From Lachnoclostridium sp. UBA5725 (GTDB taxonomy: Bacteria > Bacillota > Clostridia > Lachnospirales > Lachnospiraceae): a stretch of 64,000 nucleotides of DNA. The notes beneath the pieces were generated by a model that worked only from the letters and a program-made list of their open reading frames with translations, was not told the origin of the DNA and did no database searches. The translations under genes and the position numbers were made by a program. The DNA lies in NCBI GenBank assembly GCA_002419585.1, contig DIGJ01000010.1, positions 62,001-126,000 of the forward strand, given 5' to 3'. Positions 1 to 7,212 of the stretch are shown here, piece after piece (the first letter of the stretch is position 1; each line of letters opens with the position of its first letter).

Positions 1-554
1 TGGTGAAAGAGTTAAATCCTGTCGGAGTTTTTGTTGCCTGCGGAGCTTCACCAGTTGTTCCGAAATTACCGGGTATTGAAAATAGCAAAGTAGTGACAGC
101 AGAAGATGTACTTAGTGGAAAAGTAAAAGTAGAAGGAAAAGTTGCCGTGATTGGTTCCGGATTAACTGGATGTGAAACTGCTGAAACATTGGCAGAGCAA
201 GGACATAGCGTCTCCTTAATTGAAATGGCTAAGACCATTGGACCTGGAATTTATCCATCCATTTTAATGGATTTAATGGGAAGATTCAGAAAGTTCAATC
301 CACAGATTCTGCCAGGTCATAGACTTGCAGCGGTTACAGAGAATGGTGTACTCGTTGTAAATGTAGCAAATGGTCAGAAAATGGAAGTAGAAGCAGATAC
401 GGTTGTACTTGCACTTGGTGTTTCTCCTCGCAGGGACGTGGTTTCAGAATTTGAAGCTTCGTTTGATGAGGTTCGTGTTATTGGAGATGCATCAAGGGGC
501 GGTAGTATTGTGGAAGCAGTAGCAGATGGATTTGGTAAAGCATTCGTATATTAG
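1..554 (+). CDS. FAD/NAD(P)-dependent oxidoreductase, C-terminal part (partial)
   Basis: The reading frame is open at the left edge, so only the last ~183 residues of a larger flavoprotein are visible. It carries a Rossmann dinucleotide-binding motif (VIGSGLTGCETAETLAEQGH, around residues 49-68 of the visible part) and ends with the typical flavoprotein segment containing IGDAS and ADGFG. This arrangement matches the C-terminal pyridine-nucleotide-disulfide reductase domain of the old-yellow-enzyme/2-enoate reductase family (2,4-dienoyl-CoA reductase, BaiCD/BaiH-like), which reduces activated double bonds using NAD(P)H through FMN, FAD and Fe-S. The N-terminal OYE barrel that would confirm this lies outside the window. 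It sits 36 bp before an SDR gene, so the two are probably co-transcribed and act on the same small organic substrate (inference). Confidence 0.7.
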   Translation, partial: VKELNPVGVFVACGASPVVPKLPGIENSKVVTAEDVLSGKVKVEGKVAVIGSGLTGCETAETLAEQGHSVSLIEMAKTIGPGIYPSILMDLMGRFRKFNPQILPGHRLAAVTENGVLVVNVANGQKMEVEADTVVLALGVSPRRDVVSEFEASFDEVRVIGDASRGGSIVEAVADGFGKAFVY

Positions 555-590
555 ATAAGTGCCGTTAAGGCGGCGGATAGGAGAGCAAAT

Positions 591-1445
591 ATGAAGGATT
601 TTAAAGGAAAAGTAGCAGTAATTACCGGAGCAGGTAATGGGTTCGGTGTCGAAATTGCAAAGGAATGTGCCATTCGTAATATGAAAATGGTTTTAGTGGA
701 TATTGAAGGTGAGGATGCTGACCGAACAAAGAAACTAGTAGAGTCTATGGGGGCGGTAGCAGTTTCTCTTACAGCAGATGTAAGCCTTCTAGATGAAGTG
801 AAAAAGATGATCGATATAACAATAGAAAACTTTGGACAGATTGATTTACTCGTTAATAATGCAGGTGTAGCAATTCCGGGTTATATATGGGAGCTTCCAA
901 TGCGTGACTGGGATTGGATTGTTAGCATTAATGTCATGAGTCAGGTATATGCAATGAATCTTGCCATTCCAATTATGTTAAAGCAGGGAACACCTTGTCA
1001 TATCATTAATACAGCTTCTGTTGCAGGACTCATTACATCCGATGGAATGCCAGCATATCATACAACAAAACATGCATCCGTAGCACTTTCAGAAAGTGTA
1101 AGCTATGATTTGCAAAAAATAAATGCAAATATAAAGGTTTCAGTGCTTTGTCCAGGATTTGTGCAAACCGATCTGCATCACTATGAAAAACATAGACCAG
1201 AACGATTTACAGCGGTGGAAGATCCCTATTATCAAAGTGATTCTTTTAAAATGCATCAGGCAATCGCAGAACATGTAGTTACCACTGGAATTCCGGTTGA
1301 CAGCATTGGTTTGAGCGTATTTAATGCAATTGAAGACGAAGACTTCTACATATTAACACATCCAATTTACTCCACCTTAATCGGAAAGAGAGTAAAGGAT
1401 ATGTTAGAAGGTAAGGGACCAGATTTAAAGGCACTACGTGGATAA
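591..1445 (+). CDS. short-chain dehydrogenase/reductase (SDR)
   Basis: This 284-residue classical SDR uses NAD(P)H to oxidise or reduce a hydroxyl/keto group. The cofactor motif TGAGNGFG is near residue 12, NNAG near residue 90, the catalytic Ser lies in NTASVAG, and the catalytic Tyr/Lys pair is in YHTTKHA, so the enzyme looks intact. Length is slightly above the 250-residue norm because of an insertion after the active site (residues ~195-235), a trait of SDRs acting on larger substrates. It follows an OYE-type flavoprotein gene by 36 bp. The substrate cannot be read from the sequence; a ketone produced or used by the upstream reductase is plausible. The start is supported by the AGGAGAGC site about 10 bases upstream. 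Confidence 0.85.
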   Translation: MKDFKGKVAVITGAGNGFGVEIAKECAIRNMKMVLVDIEGEDADRTKKLVESMGAVAVSLTADVSLLDEVKKMIDITIENFGQIDLLVNNAGVAIPGYIWELPMRDWDWIVSINVMSQVYAMNLAIPIMLKQGTPCHIINTASVAGLITSDGMPAYHTTKHASVALSESVSYDLQKINANIKVSVLCPGFVQTDLHHYEKHRPERFTAVEDPYYQSDSFKMHQAIAEHVVTTGIPVDSIGLSVFNAIEDEDFYILTHPIYSTLIGKRVKDMLEGKGPDLKALRG

Positions 1446-1452
1446 TTTTAAC

Positions 1453-1480
1453 TTGAATGTCATATCTTATGTGTTATAAT
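1453..1480 (+). promoter_or_regulatory. sigma-A type promoter of the yjdF transcript
   Basis: TTGAAT at 1453-1458 and TATAAT at 1475-1480 are separated by 16 bp. The predicted transcription start, about 1487, falls on the first base of the riboswitch P1 stem, which supports the assignment. Confidence 0.75.
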
Positions 1481-1485
1481 AAAAG

Positions 1486-1572
1486 CACAAAGATAAAAAC
1501 ACGTCCCGGTAGGTAGTCCGGGAGCAGCATAAGCTGTCAGTAACCTGCCTCCTTGGTTGTCCATTCTTTGTT
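1486..1572 (+). promoter_or_regulatory. yjdF motif riboswitch (azaaromatic-sensing class)
   Basis: The leader begins with ACAAAG (1487-1492) and closes with CTTTGT (1566-1571), forming P1. Between them are the features I recall for the yjdF RNA: CCCGGTAGGTAGTCCGGGAG, an internal CTGTCAGTAACCTGCC block in which CTGCC can pair back to the GGTAGG segment, and a GGTTGTCC element before P1 closes. It lies directly in front of a DUF2992 (yjdF) gene, which is the defining context of the class. Known members bind diverse azaaromatic compounds and regulate translation or transcription. The ribosome site AAGGAGGG (1586-1593) is just 14 bases past P1, so control of translation initiation is likely here. 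Confidence 0.88.
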
Positions 1573-1599
1573 CATCTAATTCTTTAAGGAGGGAATAAA

Positions 1600-2019
1600 A
1601 TGGACAAAGTATGTGAAACATTGAAGGTATTGTTTGAGGAACCATTCTGGATTGGTGTATTCGAAAAAAGACAAGAAGGAAAACTTAGCGTATGTAAAGT
1701 CACATTTGGTGCAGAACCAAAAGACTACGAAGTTGAAAAATTTCTACTTTCGAATTACTATAATCTTCGATTTGGACCATCTGTTGAATTTGAAGGGAAG
1801 GAAAAAGAAAAAATAAATCCGAAGCGTCGCCAAAGGGAAGTAAAAAAACAATTAAAAAATGCTACCATTGGTACAAAGTCCCAGCAGGCAATCAAGTTAG
1901 GACAAGAAGAAGCGAAATTAGAACGTAAAATAGCATCAAAAAGACGATGTGAGGAAGAAAAAGCTTTTCAATTCGCTTTAAAACAACAGAAGAAAAAAGA
2001 AAAACATAAGGGCAGGTAA
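1600..2019 (+). CDS. yjdF: YjdF family protein (DUF2992)
   Basis: This 139-residue protein matches the DUF2992 family: an N-terminal globular part with LFEEPFWIGVFE and KVTFGAEPKDYEV, then a highly basic, Lys/Arg/Gln-rich helical tail (residues ~75-139) rich in KR and EEAKLERK stretches. Function is not known. The family is tied to a riboswitch sensing planar nitrogen heterocycles, so a role in handling toxic aromatic compounds, or in binding nucleic acid through the basic tail, has been suggested. It is a single-gene unit with its own promoter, riboswitch and terminator. The basic tail, not the core, is the variable part of the family. The start is fixed by the AAGGAGGG site 7 bases upstream. 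Confidence 0.88.
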   Translation: MDKVCETLKVLFEEPFWIGVFEKRQEGKLSVCKVTFGAEPKDYEVEKFLLSNYYNLRFGPSVEFEGKEKEKINPKRRQREVKKQLKNATIGTKSQQAIKLGQEEAKLERKIASKRRCEEEKAFQFALKQQKKKEKHKGR

Positions 2020-2040
2020 CTGCCCTTTGGTTTTATTTTA
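2008..2040 (+). terminator. intrinsic terminator of yjdF
   Basis: AAGGGCAG (2008-2015) pairs with CTGCCCTT (2020-2027) around a GTAA loop, followed by a T-rich run. The stem includes the last codons and stop of yjdF. Confidence 0.88.
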
Positions 2041-2085
2041 TCCATGCTATGCTAAAAATGTCATGTAAAAATGGAGGTATGTGAA

Positions 2086-2346
2086 ATGGGAGAATTAGCG
2101 AATCTATTCAATATCGGAAAAGAAGTGGAACGACAGTTAAATGAGGTGGGTATTACAACAGAAGATGAATTAAAGCAGATTGGAAGCAAAGATGCCTGGT
2201 TAAGAATCAAGAAAATAGATGATTCAGCCTGCATACATCGCCTATACGCTTTGGAGGGTGCTATTGAAGGAATAAAAAAATCCCAGTTAAGCCCAGACAA
2301 AAAAGAAGAACTGAAAGAATTTTATCGGATTCAAACTGCATTATAG
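2086..2346 (+). CDS. TfoX/Sxy C-terminal domain protein
   Basis: An 86-residue protein consisting only of the TfoX_C helix-hairpin-helix domain: NIGKEVERQLNEVGITTEDE, LKQIGSKDAWLRI and CIHRLYALEGAIEG are the recognisable blocks. In gammaproteobacteria the domain is half of the competence regulator Sxy/TfoX; free-standing copies are common in Firmicutes and uncharacterised. The chosen ATG is preceded by GGAGGT nine bases upstream; an in-frame ATG at 2071 overlaps that ribosome site and is unlikely. It lies 24 bp before an S66 peptidase start region, probably a bicistronic unit. A competence role cannot be assumed. Confidence 0.8.
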   Translation: MGELANLFNIGKEVERQLNEVGITTEDELKQIGSKDAWLRIKKIDDSACIHRLYALEGAIEGIKKSQLSPDKKEELKEFYRIQTAL

Positions 2347-2370
2347 TAAGATATGAATTGGAGGGAGCAG

Positions 2371-3444
2371 ATGAGAAAACCAAAGGAACTTAAAGTAGGA
2401 GATAAAGTAGCTATTGTTAGTCTATCCAGTGGTATGCTTGGAGAAGATTTTGCCAAGCATAATTTGATGTTAGGACAAAAGAGGCTACAGGAATTTGGAT
2501 TAGTACCAGTTTTTATGTCAAATTCATTAAAGGGTATTACATATTTAAAGGAACATCCAGAAGCGAGGGCTCAGGACTTAAAGGAAGCTTTTTCAGATCC
2601 GCAAATCAAAGGAATTATTTGTGCGATTGGTGGAGATGATACCTATCGGCTGTTACCATATTTACTTGAAGATATCGAATTTATTAATAGTGTAAGAAAT
2701 AATCCAAAGTTATTTACGGGATTTTCGGATACGACAATCAATCACCTAATGTTTTATAAGCTTGGAATGACAAGTTTTTATGGACCAACTTTTATCTGTG
2801 ATTTGGCAGAATTGGATCAGGATATGCTTCCATACACTAAGGAAGCTTTTTTACAATACTTTCAGACAAAGGCGAAAACTCCAATATTATCTAGCCCTTA
2901 CTGGTATGAAGAACGAACCGATTTTTCAGAGAATGCAATTGGTACGAGCCGCGTGCTGCATGAAGAAGTAAGAGGATTCGACGTAATTCAGGGTCAAGGG
3001 GTTGTAAGAGGAAAATTGCTAGGAGGGTGTTTGGAAAGTCTATATGATATTTTGAGTAATAACAGATATGCAGATGAGCAGGAAGTATGCAAAAAATATG
3101 AACTTTTCCCATCGATTGAAGAATGGAAGGGTAAGCTTTTGTTTATCGAGACTTGTGAAGAAAAACCAAAGCCAACTTTATTTGAGCAGGAACTTTTGTC
3201 ACTAAAGAATACCGGCATATTTGATGTAATAAATGGTATCCTTGTGGGAAAACCGCAAGATGAGGCATATTATGATGAATACAAAGAGATTATAAAAAAA
3301 GTAATTGATAAGAAAGCGCTACCAATTCTATGTAATGCAAATTTTGGTCATGGATATCCAAGATGTGCACTACCTTATGGATTGGAAGCGGAAGTAAACT
3401 TGGAGAAAGCGTCTATTACGATAGTTGAACCTTTTTTTGATTAG
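2371..3444 (+). CDS. LD-carboxypeptidase / MccF-like S66 serine peptidase
   Basis: This 357-residue protein belongs to peptidase family S66. Such enzymes cleave the L-D bond in peptidoglycan tetrapeptides (LdcA) or hydrolyse acyl-sulfamoyl-adenylates such as processed microcin C (MccF). The nucleophile is Ser119 in GFSDTT; ICAIGGDDTYRLLP precedes it and the C-terminal GHGYPRCALPYG contributes the catalytic His, with Glu from the GGCLESL region/FIETCEE. There is no signal peptide, so it acts in the cytosol, which fits recycling or detoxification. It has an MccF-like insertion (TPILSSPYWYEERTDFSE), so antibiotic self-protection is an alternative to LdcA. An ATG at 2353 lies upstream of the GGAGGG ribosome site; the ATG at 2371 is preferred. 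Confidence 0.85.
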   Translation: MRKPKELKVGDKVAIVSLSSGMLGEDFAKHNLMLGQKRLQEFGLVPVFMSNSLKGITYLKEHPEARAQDLKEAFSDPQIKGIICAIGGDDTYRLLPYLLEDIEFINSVRNNPKLFTGFSDTTINHLMFYKLGMTSFYGPTFICDLAELDQDMLPYTKEAFLQYFQTKAKTPILSSPYWYEERTDFSENAIGTSRVLHEEVRGFDVIQGQGVVRGKLLGGCLESLYDILSNNRYADEQEVCKKYELFPSIEEWKGKLLFIETCEEKPKPTLFEQELLSLKNTGIFDVINGILVGKPQDEAYYDEYKEIIKKVIDKKALPILCNANFGHGYPRCALPYGLEAEVNLEKASITIVEPFFD

Positions 3445-3477
3445 GTTATAATCGGACTAATAAATTAAAATCCTTGA

Positions 3478-3503
3478 CCTTCGCCTTGAGCGAAGGTTTT
3501 TTT
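3478..3503 (+). terminator. intrinsic terminator after the S66 peptidase gene
   Basis: CCTTCGC (3478-3484) pairs with GCGAAGG (3490-3496) around a CTTGA loop and is followed by seven T. Confidence 0.9.
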
Positions 3504-3603
3504 GAATAAGTTTTACCAATTTCGGTCGCAAAAGTGAGTCGATTGAAGATTTAACATGAATGATAACGGGATCAAAAAGGCATCCATATAAAATAGTTAT
3601 AAC

Positions 3604-3632
3604 AAATACCTATAACAGGTATTCGTCTTTTT
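3604..3632 (+). promoter_or_regulatory. short hairpin with T-tract in the metY upstream region
   Basis: AATACCT (3605-3611) pairs with AGGTATT (3617-3623), followed by CGTCTTTTT. It sits about 80 bp before metY and could be an attenuator or a leftover terminator. No SAM riboswitch or T-box core is visible in the 268-bp gap, and no good sigma-A promoter was located. Confidence 0.35.
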
Positions 3633-3712
3633 GTATTAACACCTATTTTGAAATCTTATTATAATAATCCTTGTAAACCGATAGGAAAAAGATGAAAGAA
3701 GGGATAGATAAT

Positions 3713-5020
3713 ATGAGCAAGAAAAGTAGAACAGAAAGAAATTTAAGATTTGAGACATTACAGTTACATGTAGGACAGGAAAAACCTGATCCAACAACGG
3801 ATGCAAGAGCAGTACCGATTTATCAGACATCTTCTTATGTATTCAGAAACAGTGAACATGCGGCAGCAAGATTTTCACTAGCAGATGCAGGTAATATCTA
3901 TGGTAGACTTACCAATCCAACAGTTGATGTATTTGAACAAAGAATAGCAACACTCGAAGGTGGAGTAGCAGCACTTGCGGTTGCATCGGGAGCAGCAGCC
4001 GTATCCTATACGTTTCAAAATCTCGCAAAAGCTGGAGATCATATCGTAGCAGCAAAGAATATTTATGGCGGCACGTATAACTTACTTGCTCATACGCTAC
4101 CGGAATATGGAATTACAACAACTTTTGTAGATCCATTTGATTTAAGACAGGTAGAGGATTCGATACAGGATAATACGAAGGCTCTATTTATAGAAACCCT
4201 TGGAAATCCGAATTCAGATATTGTTGATATCGAGAAGTTAGCGCAGATTGCGCATGATAATAAGATACCGCTTGTGATTGATAATACATTTGCAACGCCT
4301 TATCTGGTTCGGCCAATCGAATATGGTGCAGATATTGTAATTCACTCTGCGACTAAGTTTATAGGTGGACACGGGACTACAATTGGTGGTGTAATCATTG
4401 ATAGTGGTAATTTTGACTGGGAGGCATCTGGAAAGTTTCCATCCCTGACACAGCCGAATGCCAGCTATCATGGCATCAGCTTTACAAAAAAAGTGGGAAA
4501 GGCAGCATTTGTAACAAGAATTCGCGCAATACTACTTCGTGATACGGGTGCGACATTATCACCATTCCATGCATTTTTCTTTTTGCAGGGATTAGAAACG
4601 TTATCCCTACGTGTGGAGCGCCATGTGGAGAATGCAATAAAAGTGGTAGAATATTTGGTAAATCATCCACAGGTTGAAAAAGTAAATCATCCATCTGTTT
4701 CATCCGACCCGCTTCAAAAAGAATTGTATCAAAAATATTTTCCGAATGGCGGAGGATCTATTTTTACCTTTGAAATCAAAGGGGATGATAAGACTGCTAA
4801 GGCCTTTATCGATAATCTGGAGCTATTCTCCCTATTAGCAAACGTAGCAGATGTAAAATCTTTAGTTATTCATCCTGCTTCAACGACGCATTCACAGCTA
4901 AATGAAGAAGAACTGATTGAGCAAGGAATACAGGAAAATACCATTCGATTATCCATTGGAACGGAAAACATCGATGATATTATAGAAGATTTAGAAGAGG
5001 CATTTTTAGCAATACAATAA
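3713..5020 (+). CDS. metY: O-acetylhomoserine sulfhydrylase (Cys/Met metabolism PLP enzyme)
   Basis: A 435-residue fold-type-I PLP enzyme that joins O-acetyl-L-homoserine with sulfide (or methanethiol) to give homocysteine (or methionine). Family marks are YQTSSYVF near residue 35, YGRLTNPT with the substrate-loop Tyr-Arg, GAAAVSY, and the PLP Schiff-base Lys215 in HSATKFIGGHGT. Length fits MetY (about 425-430) better than the 380-400 residues of MetB/MetC/MGL. The ATG at 3713 has an AGAAGGG site upstream; the ATG at 3692 has none. It is a single gene. A MetH-like methyltransferase further along (60.4 kb) would use the product homocysteine, although the genes are not linked. Confidence 0.9.
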   Translation: MSKKSRTERNLRFETLQLHVGQEKPDPTTDARAVPIYQTSSYVFRNSEHAAARFSLADAGNIYGRLTNPTVDVFEQRIATLEGGVAALAVASGAAAVSYTFQNLAKAGDHIVAAKNIYGGTYNLLAHTLPEYGITTTFVDPFDLRQVEDSIQDNTKALFIETLGNPNSDIVDIEKLAQIAHDNKIPLVIDNTFATPYLVRPIEYGADIVIHSATKFIGGHGTTIGGVIIDSGNFDWEASGKFPSLTQPNASYHGISFTKKVGKAAFVTRIRAILLRDTGATLSPFHAFFFLQGLETLSLRVERHVENAIKVVEYLVNHPQVEKVNHPSVSSDPLQKELYQKYFPNGGGSIFTFEIKGDDKTAKAFIDNLELFSLLANVADVKSLVIHPASTTHSQLNEEELIEQGIQENTIRLSIGTENIDDIIEDLEEAFLAIQ

Positions 5021-5046
5021 AGGATAGAAATTGGAAAAATGGAAGA

Positions 5047-5499
5047 TTGAAGATTGATCTTCGTTATGGAAGACTTAAAGCAACGGACGAAGAGTGTATC
5101 GCAGCTGCGAAACTTGCGAATGCAGACAGTTTTATCCGTATGCTACCACATGGATATCAAACCGTTTTATCTGGCGATGGAAGTGGATTATCACAAGGGC
5201 AAAGACAGCTTATTTCCATTGCAAGAGCAGCAGTAGCAGATCCACCTGTTATGATTTTAGACGAAGCCACTTCTTCTATCGATACACGAACCGAGTCCAT
5301 TGTACAACGTGGTATGGATTCTTTAATGAAGGGTAGAACGGTATTTGTCATAGCGCATCGTTTATCAACCGTAAAAAATTCCGATGCAATTATGGTATTA
5401 GAGCATGGTCAAATCATAGAACGTGGTAATCATGAGCAACTGATTGAGGAAAAAGGAAAATATTATCAACTGTATACAGGTGCATTCGAATTGGAATAG
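5047..5499 (+). pseudogene. remnant of an ABC exporter ATPase (C-terminal half of the NBD)
   Basis: The frame encodes only the end of a nucleotide-binding domain: GYQTVLSGDGSGLSQGQRQL contains the ABC signature, followed by Walker B VMILDEATSSID and the switch-His segment AHRLST. The membrane domain, Walker A and Q-loop that should precede it (some 430 residues in MsbA/LmrA-type exporters) are absent, and the DNA just upstream is the tail of metY. The frame opens with a TTG and has no ribosome site. It cannot hydrolyse ATP alone, so this is a deletion remnant of a multidrug/lipid exporter. The preserved frame suggests the deletion is recent or that the fragment tolerates no further decay yet. 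Confidence 0.85.
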
Positions 5500-5562
5500 A
5501 ATAAGGATAGGAATCCTCTGAAATTTGAGTTATACTATAGAATATAGGAGGAGGCGAACATC

Positions 5563-6066
5563 GTGCAAAATGAATTAACCCAAAAGGACATTGAAAAAAT
5601 GGAACAAGAGATAGAACATCGTAAGCTAGTCGTTCGAAAAGAAGCCATTGAAGCTGTTAAGGAAGCCAGAGCTCATGGAGACCTTAGCGAAAATTTCGAA
5701 TATTATGCCGCAAAGAAAGATAAAAATAAAAATGAAAGCAGAATTCGATATTTAGAGCGAATGGTAAAGACAGCAACTATTATTTCAGAGGAATCAAAAC
5801 AAGATGAAGTTGGAGTTAACAATACAGTTGATTTATATTTTGAAGAAGATGACATTACTGAAACCTATCGGTTGGTAACAACAGTTCGAGGTAACTCTTT
5901 AAAAGGATTGATTAGTATCGAATCACCAATTGGAAAAGCAATCCTGGGTCATAAAGTCAATGATCGCGTCTTTATCAAAGTCAACGAAACCTATGGTTAC
6001 TATGTCGTCCTAAAAAAAATAGAAAATACAGAAGATGATGGAACAGATACTCTTCGAAAATTTTAA
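5563..6066 (+). CDS. greA: GreA/GreB family transcription elongation factor
   Basis: This 167-residue protein has the Gre layout: an N-terminal coiled coil (residues ~5-78) with the acidic tip in GDLSENFEYYAAKK, and a C-terminal FKBP-like domain ending in a beta-rich stretch. Gre factors insert the coiled coil into the RNA polymerase secondary channel and trigger cleavage of backtracked transcripts; the Asp/Glu pair at the tip is conserved here. The start is GTG with a strong AGGAGGAGG site 8 bases upstream. It diverges from the usual GreA in the C-terminal domain, so it may be a second, specialised paralogue rather than the housekeeping copy. Confidence 0.85.
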   Translation: MQNELTQKDIEKMEQEIEHRKLVVRKEAIEAVKEARAHGDLSENFEYYAAKKDKNKNESRIRYLERMVKTATIISEESKQDEVGVNNTVDLYFEEDDITETYRLVTTVRGNSLKGLISIESPIGKAILGHKVNDRVFIKVNETYGYYVVLKKIENTEDDGTDTLRKF

Positions 6067-6112
6067 ACATAATAACGCTAAGGGGATTTTGTAAGGAGGA
6101 AGAACTTTATCC

Positions 6113-6290
6113 CAATTTGAATCCCCGCGCAAAACTAGCCTGTGTTCTAACCGAATTTATACGATTATTTTAATAAGACATAATGAAAATCAAGTGCCCA
6201 CCACTTGATTTTCATTGTTTATGGCTTATTAAAATTGATAATCGTATTGAGGTTAGAGCACAGGCTAGTTTTGCGCGGGGATTCAAATTG
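6113..6290. repeat. family II structured repeat, copy 1 (178-bp near-perfect hairpin)
   Basis: CAATTTGAATCCCCGCGC starting at 6113 pairs with GCGCGGGGATTCAAATTG ending at 6290, and pairing continues almost without break to an apical stem ATGAAAATCAAGTG/CACTTGATTTTCAT around a CCCAC loop (6197-6201). Inside the left arm is the motif TTTATACGATTATTTTA followed by ATAAGACATAATGAA, shared with the copies at 23.0 kb and, inverted, at 39.3 kb. It fills the gap between two convergent genes (greA and the gene ending at 6320). It may serve as a bidirectional terminator, but the length and conserved core go beyond that. Confidence 0.8.
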
Positions 6291-6319
6291 AACATAAACT
6301 GTATTTTTCACCCTTTGAA

Positions 6320-6604
6320 CTATTTTTTAAACATATTTTGTTGAAAGAGCCCTATCATCTTAGAAAGTTTTTCCTTTTCAGCAGCAGACATATCTCTTGT
6401 TAAGATATCCATAATAATGGTAGTCTCGTCTTCCGTAAATTGAAGACCTTCTTTTTGCAACTCCTTATTCGCCTGCATAAGAAAAGGAATGGACTGTGCG
6501 ATCGGCTTTCCGTCTGTATTTTTTATGAGTTCGGTAATAATCATCATTTTTTTGGGCTGTATATTTTTTAAGGCAGGATTATGTATCCATGACATATCTT
6601 GCAT
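6320..6604 (-). CDS. small conserved-looking hypothetical protein
   Basis: This 94-residue soluble protein has no recognisable domain. It is Met- and Lys-rich and predicted mostly helical, with HNPALKNIQPKKMMIITELI near the N-terminus and ILTRDMSAAEKEKLSKMIGL near the C-terminus. It is the second gene of a two-gene minus-strand unit, 11 bp after its partner, and has an AGGAGGG-like site before the ATG. Both partners have a short motif ending in a helix after 'NPxI/NPAL', hinting at shared ancestry, but I could not establish this by eye. No transmembrane segment or signal peptide is present. Confidence 0.6.
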   Translation of the reverse strand: MQDMSWIHNPALKNIQPKKMMIITELIKNTDGKPIAQSIPFLMQANKELQKEGLQFTEDETTIIMDILTRDMSAAEKEKLSKMIGLFQQNMFKK

Positions 6605-6615
6605 ATGATTCCCTC

Positions 6616-7083
6616 CTAATTATTCATTGAGTTTAGTACAACATTAATATTTTCGAAATTACTTTTTTGCTCTGGACTCAACTGCGATAAAAGAAATTGC
6701 GTCATCATATCCTGTGAAAAAACAGAGTTACTGGAGCCGGAAGTATTATCGGAGCCGGAAGCTTGAGCGGCTCTCGTAAAAGAACGATAACTTTGGAGCA
6801 TTTTTTGCATTTTAAGTACGTTAGACATGTTATCAATTAAATCCTGCTCTTTTTTGTTTGAAACAGGTTTGAGCTGTAGTAAAATCTCTTCTAAATCAGG
6901 TGGGTTAGAAGAAATACTCATCGTACTTAATTCACTACTTGGACCAGGGGATTGCATTGTACTAACAAATTCATCAGCCTTAGTTAATACTTCTACTGAT
7001 TTTTGAATACGTGGATTCATATAGGGAAGTGCTACTTTAAGTAAGTCAAGGTTATGGTGATTGAAAAAGTCTGGTTTTGGCAT
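6616..7083 (-). CDS. hypothetical protein with Ser-rich linker
   Basis: A 155-residue soluble protein without a recognised family. The N-terminal part (MPKPDFFNHHNLDLLKVALP) and central helix (LLQLKPVSNKKEQDLIDNMS) look ordered; residues ~110-128 are a Ser/Gly/Asn-rich linker; the end (MMTQFLLSQLSPEQKSNFEN) is helical. It is the first gene of a two-gene unit with the 94-residue protein. The 130-bp gap to trpS serves both divergent units. The overall character, small helical proteins with linkers and no signals, resembles sporulation or coat-morphogenesis accessory proteins in Lachnospiraceae, but that is only a guess. Confidence 0.6.
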   Translation of the reverse strand: MPKPDFFNHHNLDLLKVALPYMNPRIQKSVEVLTKADEFVSTMQSPGPSSELSTMSISSNPPDLEEILLQLKPVSNKKEQDLIDNMSNVLKMQKMLQSYRSFTRAAQASGSDNTSGSSNSVFSQDMMTQFLLSQLSPEQKSNFENINVVLNSMNN

Positions 7084-7212
7084 GTAAGGTCTCCCTTGTT
7101 TATTCCTATTTATTATATGATTGAAATCGGAAAAAATGCTTGTATGAACTAGACATATGGTCCTAAATGCGTTACAATTTTGAAATAGTAAGGAATAGAG
7201 AGGAAAATCAGT

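Noticed and set aside
1460..1645. Open frame on the minus strand over the yjdF leader
   Set aside because: It lies opposite a structured riboswitch and its promoter and has no ribosome site or recognisable protein features.
3504..3712. SAM riboswitch or T-box before metY
   Set aside because: The conserved S-box core and T-box blocks are absent; only a weak hairpin is seen.
7084..7212. T-box leader before trpS
   Set aside because: No specifier hairpin or conserved antiterminator block in the 130 bp available.
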